Positions 34,239-45,787 of a stretch of DNA of 64,000 nucleotides are shown one piece after another (position 1 is the stretch's first letter; each line of letters begins with the position of its first letter). The position numbers and the translations under genes are program-made. This DNA is from Cadophora sp. MPI-SDFR-AT-0126 (lineage: Eukaryota > Ascomycota > Leotiomycetes > Helotiales > Ploettnerulaceae), in the NCBI GenBank assembly GCA_020747065.1, contig JAGMVK010000018.1, positions 1 to 64,000 of the forward strand. The letters are read 5' to 3'. The notes under the pieces are model-generated. The model was given only the letters and a program-made list of their open reading frames with translations. It was not told where the DNA came from and ran no database searches.

Positions 34239-35288
34239 TTAAGGGTCCAGTTCTGTACTAGGGACGGAAATTGAAATGACTTGTTTTTGAAACCGCTTGC
34301 CTTTGGAAGGAGCAGACGGCTGATCTTCACACCGGACAGTAAGCCTTGACCAATATTCGTCTCCTCGTTCGTATACCAGAGTAACATACAAGGTCAAGGG
34401 TTTCTTGATGTTGACGCTGGAGAAGGACACCCCTTCAGTATGTTGTTTCAGTGGCATTACGTGAAAGACCCATGGAGTCCAAGATGCTATATTCTCAACT
34501 TCAATGCGGCTTGGGTGAAAGTTCAACTAGTGAACAGGTGCTAATTCCAGGCTGAAGATAATGTCAGTGTTGATCTAAGTAGTAGGTATCAGTTTCATGC
34601 CTTACTTCTTGGACCTTGAGCTTGCCGATTTCCATGAAAATGCAAGGGATTTTACTATAACCGAAATTACAGTTGTCATGCTTTTTTGGCCTATGGCGAT
34701 AGATTTTCCTTTCTCTGAGATAAAGTTCCTTCAAGTTCAATTAGGCAGTTTTATGACAAAAAATATGCTAGACTCACGATGATACGCCTTTCACGCTTGA
34801 TATTCCCTTTTCAGACAACGCTGCTGGCGGTCCCCGAGATATGTTTCTAACAGTAGTGAGCTTCCTGCTTGATTAAACTTTGAGACTGTGACGTACCGTG
34901 ATAGGAGCGGCGGTGGCGGTGGTGGCGGCAGTGGCCCAGCTCTCTTCACCATGTCGCTGTCGCTGTCGCTGTCACTGTCACTGTCACTTTCACTGTCACT
35001 GCTGTCACTGTCGCTGTCGCTGTCGTTGCTTATGCTCTTATTGGCTTTTGTCTGATTGGTCCGTAACTTATCGTAGAGCTTTGGAAGGAACTCTACATCG
35101 TGTGAAATATCACCACCCGTTAAAATTCGTTGCTGAAGGAGCTTGATTCGGCCTTTGCTAGCCAGTCGATCTCAAGCTGAGGGCTAGGTAGGTGACTCAA
35201 GGAAGATAGCATGGGGCTGGCCTCGAGATTAGCTAGCTAACGGCTGAATTGGAGGGTTCCATGAAGTCAAAGCCGAAGTAGGTGACAT
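34239..35288 (-). CDS. Unrecognised protein with Ser-Asp repeat and polyproline stretch (five-exon model)
   Basis: Inferred exons: 35242-35288, 34897-35157, 34778-34846, 34606-34714, 34239-34526. Introns are 84, 50, 63, 79 bp with GT donors (GTTAGC, GTACGT, GTGAGT, GTAAGG) and AG acceptors. Phases agree throughout, giving 257 aa. After KGRIKLLQQRILTGGDIS and VEFLPKLYDKLRTN comes an acidic (Ser-Asp)n run of about 24 residues, then a Pro7 run. The C-terminal half (FHPSRIEVENIASWTPWVFH, LTLYVTLVYERGDEYWSRL) looks like a folded beta-rich domain. I recognise no family, and the first exon is the least certain part. The ends could differ (see the frame at 33901-34167). The Ser-Asp run could be a phosphorylated or nuclear low-complexity linker (inference). 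Confidence 0.5.
34949..35029. repeat. Hexanucleotide repeat (TGTCGC/TGTCAC)
   Basis: About 13 imperfect 6-bp units. On the minus strand they read GACAGC/GACAGT and encode the Ser-Asp run of the gene above. Confidence 0.85.
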
Positions 35289-35397
35289 GGTCAGCGTGAC
35301 ACCAAGCCTATGCAAGCCATTCACAACCCAAAATCGGCCACCACAAGTGAACAATTCGATCCGGAACACCGTAAACCAATCAATCTCAGATACAATA

Positions 35398-36478
35398 TTA
35401 AGTCTTCAGGGCGGCTTGTGTCAAAAGTCCAAGTTGCTGATCCATGACCTCGTGAACCGTGTCTTTTATACTAGTCCACTTCATACCAAGCTCTTTTTCT
35501 GCCTTCTGAGTGCTGCTGGTAAAATTGATAGTCTGGACTCCAGGCTTCAGCTTGTAAGGTACGTTGGGATAGTCCCTCTTCACAACCTCCAGAACATCGT
35601 CCCAAGACTGTGCTGGTGCTGTAATAATGTAGCTGGTGCTCTCCTTTATTTTCGGGTCTAGAGATCGGATATGCGCATCGGCTACGTCCCCAACGTGTAC
35701 ATAGCTGAGTATACTGGCCATGTTCTCCGCCATGATTGCTCCCCAGAGTATGCCATTGGTGGATCCTGATATCTCCTCTGCAGTCGTTTGAGTCAAGCTG
35801 TGACCGTAGACGAAGCTTGGGTGAAGAGCTACCAGAACGAAGTTTGGGGAATTCTCCTTCATGAATCTCCAGGACGCTTGGTTGCTCAGAATCTTGGAGG
35901 CATGGTAAAGTTGAGTGGATGTCTCCTCGTCAGTCTTCCCTGAAAAATCGGCCTCCTTATCGACCACCAGGTCCTGGTCGTCCATGTCTTTGTGCATGAT
36001 ATTCGTTAGACATTGATATCAATTCCTGGGTGGTACCTTGGGGTGAGGGAAGTTACATACCCGTTATTTTCCTAGCTGTTGGTCCGGTCATGGGCATCAA
36101 AGCAGCTATGGAGGACGTGATCACCACCTTTTTGATGCTGGACACTTTTGCCGCTTCGGCCAAAATTGCCGTGGTACCATCCACAGACGGACCGAAGTAT
36201 TCAGCCTTATTGATCCCAGGACCAGGAAGGGGTGAAGCCATGTGTAACACATAGTCAACATCATTAAGTTTGCCTGCGAATGCTTTTGAATTTGTGATGT
36301 CGGAAACGACCACAAAGTCGAGCCGCTCCTTGAAATCACCCAGAATTGCTCTCACTTTTTCGATTTGAGCTTCCTTGCGAACGGAAATTCGTAATTTGTA
36401 TCCCTTTTCGAGAGCCTTTTTGGCAGTGGTAGATCCGATGAATCCCGTGGCACCGGTGATGAGGATGAGTCCAGACAT
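35398..36478 (-). CDS. NAD(P)-dependent extended-SDR reductase (dihydroflavonol-4-reductase/Gre2-like)
   Basis: Exons 36061-36478 and 35398-35987 with a 73-bp intron (GTATGT...AAAG) give 335 aa. The nucleotide-binding motif is GATGFIG (residues about 8-14), followed by VDYVLHMASP, the VVITSSIAA strand with the catalytic Ser, and the YHASK catalytic Tyr/Lys pair. Substrate-pocket residues follow HPSFVYG. The family reduces ketones or aldehydes (cinnamoyl-CoA reductase, methylglyoxal or ketone reductases) with NADPH. Start ATG 36478 is chosen because it places the Rossmann motif at the N-terminus; the upstream frame is unrelated. Confidence 0.88.
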
Positions 36479-37199
36479 GATGCAAAGAGTGTTGGCCGCC
36501 TCGGGTAATTCGGCCTGTGCTTGAAGAGAACCTGAACAGGAATGGAGCAAAATGTTTTTGTTGAAGATGAATTTGTGCAGATCTTAGAGATATGGATCTG
36601 TTCTTATGTCGTCTCGACCTGTTTCTACAGCTCCCTATGGATCGGATTTTAGGGATGTTGTGAAACATTTCAAAGGGCGAAAGTGCATGCTTACATATCA
36701 AAGCGCCCACTTCGGAGGACTCGGAGTTTCATGCTTGCCGGCGAGCTTGACTCGTATTAGTCAATCTACTCAAGTCCTTGGTTTTCCTGGTCAGAACAGT
36801 ATTAAAATAAAGTTTTTCCGACTATTAGTTATAGAGGAAATAATAAGGGAAGTCAAGGGCATATTACGTCCTAGCTTCAAAGCTGACGTAAGTAAACATG
36901 CCCTTCCCCTTGCTCTCTCCTCGCACAATAATTATGAATTTTAAAGGATTATTAACGCTCACTGCACTTGCGACTCTCCTCTTCGCTCCATTAACAATGG
37001 CAGTGGACGAAGACAATGGCGTCGCATTTCTATACCCACCAGCGGGGTTGACGTTCAACTATTTGGTTACCGTCAATGTCACATAAACCTCGCCATTCCC
37101 CCAGCCAAAACTCTTCACATACTGCCTAAGGTACAATGGCGGAGATCAACTTGAAAGTATGATCTTAACATCTATTTCCATCGTGAAGGCTTGTAGTGC
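36479..37199. other. Intergenic region
   Basis: Promoter of the reductase and 3' flank of the fucosidase gene. The 62-aa frame at 36898 (plus) begins like a signal peptide (LLTLTALATLLFAPLTMAVD) but ends too soon to call. Confidence 0.4.
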
Positions 37200-39399
37200 C
37201 TACCAAGTACTGTCGTAGTTCACCTTGAACGTCCAGACGTACTTGTCCGCCTCCCAGATCGCATCGCTCACTGCAAAAGTTACTGATTCTTGGTCCCAAC
37301 CAGTGACAGGGACCTTGGTCCCGGCCAAACTTCCGCCAACGACCGTAATTTTATCTCCAGGCAGGTACGGGATCCTGTTGGGCACGGTAACTGTCGCACC
37401 ACCGCGAGATGTAACATGGATGTAAAAAGCATCCAACTTGGTGGTGTAGCGGAAAGGATCCATTCCAGGCGTGGTTCTGAAGTAGCGGGTATTGAAGATG
37501 GATTCGGAGTGTCCCTTGATCCAAGCGCCGGCATCTCTGAGACCGTTCTGCATGATGTCCGGGATGGTACCGTCTGCTCTAGGGCCAATATCAAGGAGAA
37601 AATTTCCGTTCTTTGAGACAACATCCACAAGTGATCGGATAATGTCCGCGCCAGTCAAATAACTGCTATCTGGAGTCTGGGCGTTGTATCTATAACAGTA
37701 TGTTAGGGTTGTTTTGCCGCGGTAAAAGGACTGACGTACCCATATGAGAATGGATCCATTCCACGGTTTGTTTCCCATTTCCTGTCAACAATACCTTCAT
37801 TGGTTGTGTATCTAGAAACGGCGTTAGTGAATGACGAGACACGACTGGCATCGGCTACTCACTCTGGAGTGTCGAAATCGCCATTTAACCCCCAACCGCA
37901 GCGACTGTTAAAAGTGACTTGACGACCTTGCTTGCGTGCCCAGTTGAGCCATTCTGATGCGAATAAGGGGGAGTTATTTGCGCTGGGAATATCGCACCAC
38001 ATGATTTCAGTCTCGTACTCATAGGCTAGCTGTCTCATTTCTGGGAGTTGAAGATCTGCAACATAATCGTTGACTGGGACGTATCCAGTATATGGAATTT
38101 CTTCTAGCGTATATGGGTTGATTGGTGGACCTGGTGAATAAAATTTAGTCGGCTAGCGCTACATAGTCATTACGAGACATCATACCTCCAGGGAACCACC
38201 AGAGTCCCGGGCCGCCATACTTCTTGTAGTCAGGATGATACCATTCTGGCAGACTGAAATATGTTCCTGTATAATGCTGTCAGTGCGTTTCTTAGCTCGT
38301 AAAAAGGCTCTTTGCCTCGTCGAAGTTGCGGTTGGTATTGTTTCGCAGCATCCAGCAGCTCTTTGACGAGATCTCGCTTCGGTCCAAGGTGTACTGATGT
38401 TCGTCTACTGACAGAGCTCGAGACGTTGAACAGAGCAAAACCATCATGATGCTCTGTACAGATGTTAGCTTGATCCACGCATAAATCATGCTACTATCGA
38501 ATACGTACTTGTCACAGGAACTACGTATTGAGCCCCAGCGTCTGCAACCAGGTCAACCCAATATTTGGCATCAAATCTTGAAGCTGTGAATTGGGGGATG
38601 AAATCGTCGTAGTTGAAGTCCGGTCCGTAGGTGGCGTTGTGATACTGGTAGGTTTGAGATTTCCACTCAGGGCCTGAGAATATTAGCTGTCTAGATGCGA
38701 TTATGGAAGCTGAGCATCATTACCGTCATTCATTCGCTTCCAGTACCACTCAGAATAGTCCTCTTGCCAGCCAACGTTTCCAAAGGCTGGAACAGAGTAG
38801 ATACCCCAATGAATAAAGATGCCATATTTGATTTCATGGAACCAATCTGGGTTCGAGTGATAGCTCAAGTTATTAGAATCGGCAATGTAGTCAGCAAAGC
38901 CAGCCATGCCATTGATAACCTTGCTAGTTGTAATAGCTGGGCCATATTTGGTACCGTAGGTGAGGGTAAGGTTTGCGCTTCCCGAGGCTCCTTGAGCAAC
39001 ACCTGGTTTGTTGGTGACACCGACTTGAACAAGAACACTCTCTCCGGCAGCCATCCGGTATACCTTATCAGCTTTGACCAGACTCACATGGTCAGAAGTG
39101 AGCGAGATAACGAGGCTGTCAGCGAGGGTGAGATAGTTGGTTGCATGAATATTTGAGATGACTAATTCGATAACCTGAACATCCGGGGTGCCTTCGAACC
39201 ATTTGGATGTGAAGTTGCCGTAGTCGATAGCCAGTGTGGGTGCGAACCCTCCCGAGGAAATCAGCACTGGGTAGGGAGTTGGTAAGAAAATCTTACCGCC
39301 AGATCTGGACTCAGTGTTTCCTCCAATGGCTGCACTCGTCACGAATGACCTAAGGACTAGCAGCCCAAAAGCTGCTTTTGCAATGATTTTGTTCAACAT
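37200..39399 (-). CDS. Secreted alpha-L-fucosidase (GH29), seven exons
   Basis: Exons 38724-39399, 38509-38673, 38316-38453, 38186-38266, 37863-38130, 37740-37811 and 37200-37689 give 629 aa with every phase consistent. The hydrophobic N-terminus (IIAKAAFGLLVLRSFVTSAA) is a likely signal peptide. A beta-rich N-terminal domain (to about residue 180) precedes the GH29 catalytic domain: WFHEIKYGIFIHWGIYSVP, KHHDGFALF, and MWCDIPSA with the probable nucleophile Asp, then NGNFLLDIGPRADG. The third intron (38267-38315) starts with GC rather than GT. It would release fucose from plant or fungal glycans outside the cell. It looks intact. Confidence 0.9.
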
Positions 39400-40822
39400 C
39401 GCGGATTTTTGAATGTTCTCCCGAGGTTACTCGGACCGAACCTTCTTGTTCTTGACGGGTGACTGTCGCCATTTATATACGGTTAGGTAGATAGATCCAC
39501 GTTTGCAGAGAGCTTGAGACGACTGGACGAGGAACATTCGAGCGTCATTGAGCATTGGTGGACCGGTTAATGCCTAAATCCCCGTCGGGAAGATGTTCCA
39601 TGGCCTTAATGCTGGTGAAATTCGTCTTCTTCCACCACAGACACCGCAACTCCCTTTCCAGACTCAAGTAGCAGCGTACCAATGGCGTGAGAAGACGATT
39701 TGTACGAAATCCACTTCTTCGACTTTGCGCAGTCCCGATTATTCCTTAGCTGGCTCCACTGAAAGCAAATGTACTTGGTACACTGCCGATCTTTCTAGTA
39801 AGCTTCCTAGCATTCTCTCCCGCGTAAAGGGAACTAGCCAACTAGGACTCGTCTATCGGAGAAAAAATACCAGAATAAGTATAGCCTTTCGGATCTCTCG
39901 ACGGGATTATATAGCCTGCTCCGAAGCAGAACGAAGCCAATCTCCAAGTTCTGAAATACCGTTCCAGACCGGAAGTGGAGAGAGGGGAAAATTCAAAATA
40001 CATCTTTATCCAAGCTCCAGAAGTACGAAGCGTGATTTTCTCAAAAAAAAAAAAAAAAATTTGTTTCAGAGTCAGATCGATCTTCGAGCAAACTTGTAAA
40101 TAGCGATTTTTTTCAATTACTGACGTTACTTCTCTACTGGCATCCTTCCCTGCTGTCAAGCTGGTGTGCTTTCTCCTGAGAACCTACCCCGCAAATGTAC
40201 CGCGCAAACTCAACCCGGCAATATTATCCACGGCACTCGTACTCCCTGTGCCGTTGTCATCGGATATTCAGAGCGGAGAATATTTCTATCCCGACATGAT
40301 CTGCAACGAGTGGCCTTATTCTCGTGTCACTAGCATGACAAGCTAATCATTCTACCGTCGGCACCACTAGGCTGGGCGGGACCTTGATTTCTCCGAAAAT
40401 GGGGAGGAAAACCATCCAACTTACGAGTACTCGTGCGGGGAGCGAGCCCCGGCGGAATGCTGGCGTGGAGCCGGTGCCTACTCGTAGGATAAGACACCTC
40501 TGGGGTAGCGATGCAGAGTTTTCACCGGACGGTATTTGTGGTGCAAAAGCAACAAAGTCACTGAAAGGACCTCTCAAAGCTCCTATTAATCGAAACGATC
40601 GAAGCTCTCGTTAATCGAATACTCTGCGAAACAAAGTCGGCGATGCGTCGGATATTGAGCGGCGGGGAGCCGGAAGGTAGGGAAATCTGGACGGATGATA
40701 CATGGTGCAATACTCTCTAGAACGGCAGGGTCCCTAGTACGACGTACGGAGGAACTCCACCGCAGAGGCAGGCTCTACTTGAAGGCAAAGCGCTGGCGGT
40801 TCGACGGATCTACGAGGGAGGT
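39400..40822. other. Intergenic region
   Basis: 1.4 kb. Open frames at 39593-40099 (plus) and 39842-40159 (minus) have no recognisable domain, and an A-run lies at about 40044. Probably promoter plus old insertions; nothing firm. Confidence 0.35.
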
Positions 40823-41117
40823 TAAAATATGATCTGATTTATATTATTTTTATATTGTCAAAGTCAACGAAATCAGGGCTTTTTAAACCTATTATTATTT
40901 TAAAAAAAAACTATAAAGCGAAAGTGAGTCTAGCCCTTAGTGGAATTAGTACGCAACTTAAGGTGGAATCAGTATTTAACGCTAAGCTAAATTAAGAAAT
41001 TTTAAAACATGATCCGATTTATTTAATTTTTATATCGTTGGAATCAGCGAAATTAGGGCTTTTTAACCTTGCTTTCATTTTAGAAAACTATAAAGCCAAA
41101 CTAAGTCTAGCCTTAAA
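40823..41117. repeat. Direct duplication with 180-bp period
   Basis: 40823-40938 and 41003-41117 are diverged direct copies. Both run from TAAAAYATGATCYGATTTAT, through GGGCTTTTTAA, to AGTCTAGCC. The intervening 64 bp resembles the sequence after the second copy. A+T-rich, non-coding; perhaps an LTR or satellite relic. Confidence 0.65.
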
Positions 41118-42139
41118 TATAGAATCCTATATTAAATTAATATTTTACGTTAATGTCAAGGGTTGCACCCGTGGAACAGTCTTGGAGTACTCCAGCGACG
41201 TATAGGCCATCTTACGGACCGTAACGGACGGGGGGCTAAAACACGTGACATGCTAACGGACAACCGCAAACTGTGGCAAATGCATGTGATGTCCGTAAAG
41301 GACACGTGACCTGTTCTATAGTATATGGAAAGGTGGGAGCTCTGCGTTTGGACGGGCAATCGAACCTTCTTGTATATAGAAAGTCTCTGCAGTTCAATTG
41401 CATACATTGACTTCAAGCTCTGACAGTTAAGTAATAAATATATAAACTAAGGTTTATTCCGTAATTAATTAAACTTTAATTTACTTGAACTCGGGAGAAT
41501 ATAGCCTTCTCTTATAATAACCTCGGTAAATATCTTTAACATTTCCGGCTTATTAAGGCTATTAATATACTTATTCTCTTGGATTTCCTTATTAATCCTT
41601 TGAATAATAACTGTTTCGATATTGTTCCCTATTATTGAACAAGAGGGGAACTCTTGATCAGCAAAACAAGACAAAATCAATTGAGGGTACTCAGAGGAAT
41701 AAATGATAAAACATATCATATTAAAAATAAAGTTTTATAACTTACTTTCTTATTTTCCACGCTCGGATACTCTAGCTTCCGGCCACTTCTGGTTATGACA
41801 TATACCTGCTGTGCTTTATAATAAGTCTGCGAAACACGACTGTTATGTCCGAAAATCAATATCAACCGCTGAAGAAAACGCACGTTATCTCCGTAATTGA
41901 CAATAAAGTGTTAATTGGATCAACCTAGCATTTATGCTTAGTATTGCAATGATCAAATTCTCCACTGTACTTAATCCCATTAATTGTAACAACCAATCAC
42001 GCGTAACTTTGCCTAAAGTCCGAGGTGACGAATGTACTTCCCTATCGTACTTCATTGGCGCAGGATTCTTCTGCAGCACGTTCTTATATTCGTATCCTCA
42101 AATTCGGGGTTTACATACATCAACAAGCCATATTTCGGA
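41118..42139. other. Intergenic region, partly A+T-rich
   Basis: Contains an 84-aa minus frame (41465-41719) in A+T-rich sequence, which looks like a decayed element but has no identifiable family. CACGTG-type palindromes (41241, 41303) lie in the 41.2-41.3 kb part. Confidence 0.35.
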
Positions 42140-43171
42140 ATGGACGTCTTCTCGAAAAAGTCATTGAGGACCTCACGAGGCTTAACATACATTTACTACA
42201 CCTCTCCAGGCGACAAAGTTTCACCAGTTCTCGTCTTCCAACATGGCTGGCCAGATAGCGCAGCAATGTGGGCAGAGGTTGCGGGCTCCCTTCGCTCCAC
42301 CAAGCATCCCATTATCATTCCGGACATGCTTGGTTATGACGGCACCGACAAGCCTACTGACCCCGCTGCGTACAAATGGGACGTCATGACGAACGGCATC
42401 TTCGAGATCATCGACGCAGAGGACTATCATCAGGCTATCATCATCGGCCACGATTGGGGATCTATAGCTGCGAGCGCTATGTATCATTACCACCCGAAAC
42501 GTGTGGTAGGTCTGGTGAATTTGAGCGTGGCATACCAGGCGCCTGCTAGGGAGCCATTTGATCTTGAGCAGATGAATCAGATGACGCAGGAGGTCTTGGG
42601 ATACCGGCTCTGTGAGTATTGGAACTTTTTCACTGCAGAAGGCAGCTCGGAGCTATTGGTGAACAATCTGGATCGATTGTTCGACTTGATACATGGGCCG
42701 GCAGAGAATATGAAGCACTACTTCACTATTCCAGGCGCTATGCGCGAGGTACAACAAAACAACGTTGTCTCTGTTTTACAAATAAGGGGGTGAAGAAGTC
42801 CAGCTCCGGCCTTACGCCAAGATGCCCAATTCAGGGAGGATTTCATCCGGCGTATGAGACGCGACGGATTCGAAGGCCCGCATTCCTGGTATAAAGCAAT
42901 GAAAGAAAACTACCAACACGAATGCGACAAGACACTACCCAAGGAGATCGACGTGGTCGATGTGCCGGTGTTATATATAAGAGGCAAGGACGATGCAATG
43001 GGTCCAGCGGAGACCATGTATGCTGCCATCCAGGCGGGGAGCTTGCCGCACTTGGAGCAGATGGAAATACCTGATTCGGCGCGGGTGCCGTATGAGAAGC
43101 CGCGGGAGGTTGTGCTGAGGATAGAAGAGTGGCTGAGTGTGCATTTTAAGGAGCGAAATCACGATGTGTAG
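42140..43171 (+). pseudogene. Second epoxide hydrolase-like gene, frameshifted
   Basis: The first part (from ATG 42140) is good family sequence: QHGWPDSAAMWAEV, GHDWGSIAAS with nucleophile Asp, and the cap region to IPGAMRE near 42750. EVQLRPYAK (about 42796-42822) is in one frame and DAQFREDF onward in another, so one base is missing near 42823. The join between 42750 and 42796 is also unclear and may include an intron. The C-terminus keeps the acid motif GKDDAMGP, but where relatives have GHW it reads IPDSARVPYEKP, so the catalytic His is missing. Most likely a recent pseudogene; an assembly error could explain the frameshift but not the missing His. Confidence 0.75.
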
Positions 43172-43312
43172 CCGCCTGCCTTAGGCTGCTTGGTTAGCTT
43201 TCTAGCGATGATTTATCAATAGTTAATTCTCTTAAGCGACTAAGCTTCAACATGGTCCTGCTCAGCTTCTACATGTGTTTATAACGACAGGACAACATGC
43301 TTTTATTGGGAG

Positions 43313-43762
43313 TTAAAACTTATCAATTACAATAGCAGAGTCAATGCGCGCCAAAGCCGGTAAATAGTTCGCCGTCATAATCCCTAAATACCTCTCGCCT
43401 GCTACGCTCACGCTCTCTTTCGCCCCAGGAGACACGAAATTCTCCTCGGCACCCTCCTGCAAATGCTCACCCAGTCTGCCCTGTATACTAGCATTATCTA
43501 TATCTGTATCATCTTGATCTGGATCAACCCGCACACCAACCGTCGTGGTTGACGCTTTGAGGTCCACGACTTTCCACGGCTTGACCAACACGATTTTCGT
43601 TCTGCGTCGCTCTTCCTTCTGCCTGTTTTCTTCTTGTTGAGGAGGCAGATTCACGCGTCGAGGCAAGATAAAGCCTAGGACGGAGTATATGATGACGACG
43701 ATCATTTCCGGGAGAATGGACACACAGCCCTGTTGCAGCACACCTTCCCTTGGAGAACCCAA
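43313..43762 (-). CDS. Possible C-terminal fragment of a membrane protein
   Basis: A 149-aa open frame whose first part is one hydrophobic helix (MIVVIIYSVLGFILPRR), followed by a charged tail rich in Glu/Lys/Asp. It looks like the last membrane segment plus cytosolic tail of a transporter-type protein, but the upstream frame is not convincing and no family is recognised. It could be a relic. Confidence 0.3.
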   Translation of the reverse strand: MGSPREGVLQQGCVSILPEMIVVIIYSVLGFILPRRVNLPPQQEENRQKEERRRTKIVLVKPWKVVDLKASTTTVGVRVDPDQDDTDIDNASIQGRLGEHLQEGAEENFVSPGAKESVSVAGERYLGIMTANYLPALARIDSAIVIDKF

Positions 43763-44234
43763 AATGTGGATCCGGTGCCCATGCTCCTAGAAACCCATAG
43801 ATGACCCTTGCGATTGTACTACTCTTGCTGCATGCTGATTACGTGTTTACTTTCTTATAGACTTATAATCAGCAAATTTGCCCGCATTACTGCGACAAAA
43901 GAAAAGGAAGTGCGAAGCGCGGGCACTGCTCGATGGACGTAGCTTATCTGTTCCAGCTATGGTATCGTTGGGATTGCGAGTGTTTAAGTGAAGAGGCGGT
44001 TGTACAACTGAAGGGGAATTTTTTTTTCTTCTTCTTTTTGGAGAGCGCAGTGGGATTCGAGCCAGGAAAACGGTTAGTTATTTGTTCTGGTCAACTACTT
44101 CAAGTCGCATTCAGCTCTCACGAACAAAAAAGAATATCGCATTCAACCCATTGTGTTATTCAATTGAGCGGTGACTATAGCAAGTTTTCGAAACCAAACA
44201 GTATTGACCATATGCACACTCAATGTTTGAATAA
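43763..44234. other. Intergenic region
   Basis: Nothing recognised. A T-run occurs near 44020-44040. Confidence 0.45.
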
Positions 44235-45054
44235 TTACTCCGCCTTCGGGAGTGACTCTTGAATATACTGCCAAGAAGGACGGGCTGTCACTCGTTTCCA
44301 CCAAGACTCGAATTTGGGTCTCCCAGAAATCTGGTCATCCATGTTGAGGGCATGAAACCATGGAATCCATGGCATGACGTAGACATCAACCAAACCGAAC
44401 TCCTGTATTACGTTAAGACCACAAAAAACTCTGAAGCACCTAGTCACTTACATCTCCGGTGAGGTTGTTTTGCTTGCCGAGTAGGGCTTCATAGAAGTCC
44501 AGACAAGTCGTCAGAATATCCTTGGCCTTCTCGACCTCGTCAGGGCTAGCAGCGCCTTTGCCTGAAAAACTATACATAGTAAAGTCAGCCAGAAAATTGG
44601 CAATACCGGTCTCAGATTATAAGCTGACCCTTTCCACAAGTTCTCATAGCACAAGGCCTTGATTTGAGGGTCAAAATACGAGTACTCGATGCTGATGGCT
44701 TGTTCAAGAGTGCCAATCTGAACAGGGTCTGCTTTGTTGACAGAATTCAGGATACTGGTGCCACCGAACTTTGATACAAGGTACCGGCATATCGCTCGGG
44801 ACTCAAAGAGCTGAAACTCGCCATCTTTGAGAGTTGGGATGCGTCCAAAAGGATGGACATCTTGGGTGTACTTCGGATCCTAGATTCGTTCATGTGAGTA
44901 GTAATTCTGAATCCGAGCAAATGTGGCTCACCTTGTGTTCGCCTTTCATAAGAGCAACCGGGATGAAGTCATACTCAACACCTAGCTCGCGGAGCACGAG
45001 AATGACTCTCTGCGTGCAAGCAGAGGTGATAGTGCCGTAAAGTTTGAGCGCCAT
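44235..45054 (-). CDS. Glutathione S-transferase (phi/theta-like)
   Basis: Exons 44932-45054, 44629-44879, 44452-44569 and 44235-44402 give 219 aa with consistent phases. The N-terminal thioredoxin fold is MALKLYGTITSACTQRVILVL, with HPFGRIPTL (cis-Pro) and FQLFESRAICRYL (Glu-Ser glutathione-binding motif). The C-terminal helical domain ends with DEFGLVDVYVMPW and RPKFESWWKRVTARPSWQ, as in phi-class enzymes. It conjugates glutathione to electrophiles in the cytosol. It is divergently transcribed from the other GST at 45788 across a 733-bp shared upstream region, and epoxide hydrolases lie nearby, which suggests a detoxification neighbourhood. Confidence 0.88.
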
Positions 45055-45787
45055 TATTGCACCGTTTGGAGTGTTATCGGACTTGAAGCTGGAAGTGGAG
45101 TGACTGGAGAAGATGTTCTGGGGAAATAATTACATACGGGAGATATGGTGATATATATATATGAGAATTTCACGGCCAGCAGCCTGCAAGACCAGCACTG
45201 CATTACAATTGAAATGACAAGCACAAGCATATGAGCTGACTCGCTGTCATTGACGTGGGCTGGACTGATTCGGATGGATTTCCAAGCGAGTGCACCAGTG
45301 CGCAATCCTTGACCAGCCCCGCAAGAACTAAAGGAACTCTAATGATGGTCTAGGCCGCAACCGGCTTTGGTTTCAGAGCACGACTTTGTCATCTGTATCA
45401 AACTGTTAAAGCCGATGGCCATGACACTGTCATCGGTATCAAGCAAGCCTATATTTCTAATTGAGATAGCCATCTCCCTATAGGAAAGCAAATAGCTTAG
45501 CATCCGTTCCGGGTCGACAGCGTGCTCGACGGACATGAGTTTGTCATCGAGCGAGCCTAGATTCCTGCTTATGCTACGCTCTTCACTCGAACTGCCAGGA
45601 AAATGATAGGTTAAAAGGGCGTTGTTACCTTACAGGTGGGTGTCTAGGTAGGTAGATTAACAGACTCACGACTGGTTGTACTGGGTCATTCTCTCTCTAT
45701 CTTCATTCCGAACTCACGGTCACGTCTCAACCCCAAGATCAGTCTTCACAGGCTCCTTATTGCCAAGACCTTTTCATTCCCGCCAAG
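45055..45787. promoter_or_regulatory. Shared divergent upstream region of two GST genes
   Basis: 733 bp between two GST start codons pointing apart; it must contain both promoters. A (TA)-rich stretch lies at 45150-45162. No specific operator recognised. Confidence 0.5.

Noticed and set aside
34898..35146. Plus-strand frame encoding a Cys-Arg/Cys-His repeat peptide.
   Set aside because: It is the antisense shadow of the Ser-Asp repeat, and the minus strand has a consistent spliced gene.
39593..40159. 168-aa plus and 105-aa minus overlapping frames.
   Set aside because: No motifs, skewed composition with a poly-Lys run from an A-tract, and no splice partners.
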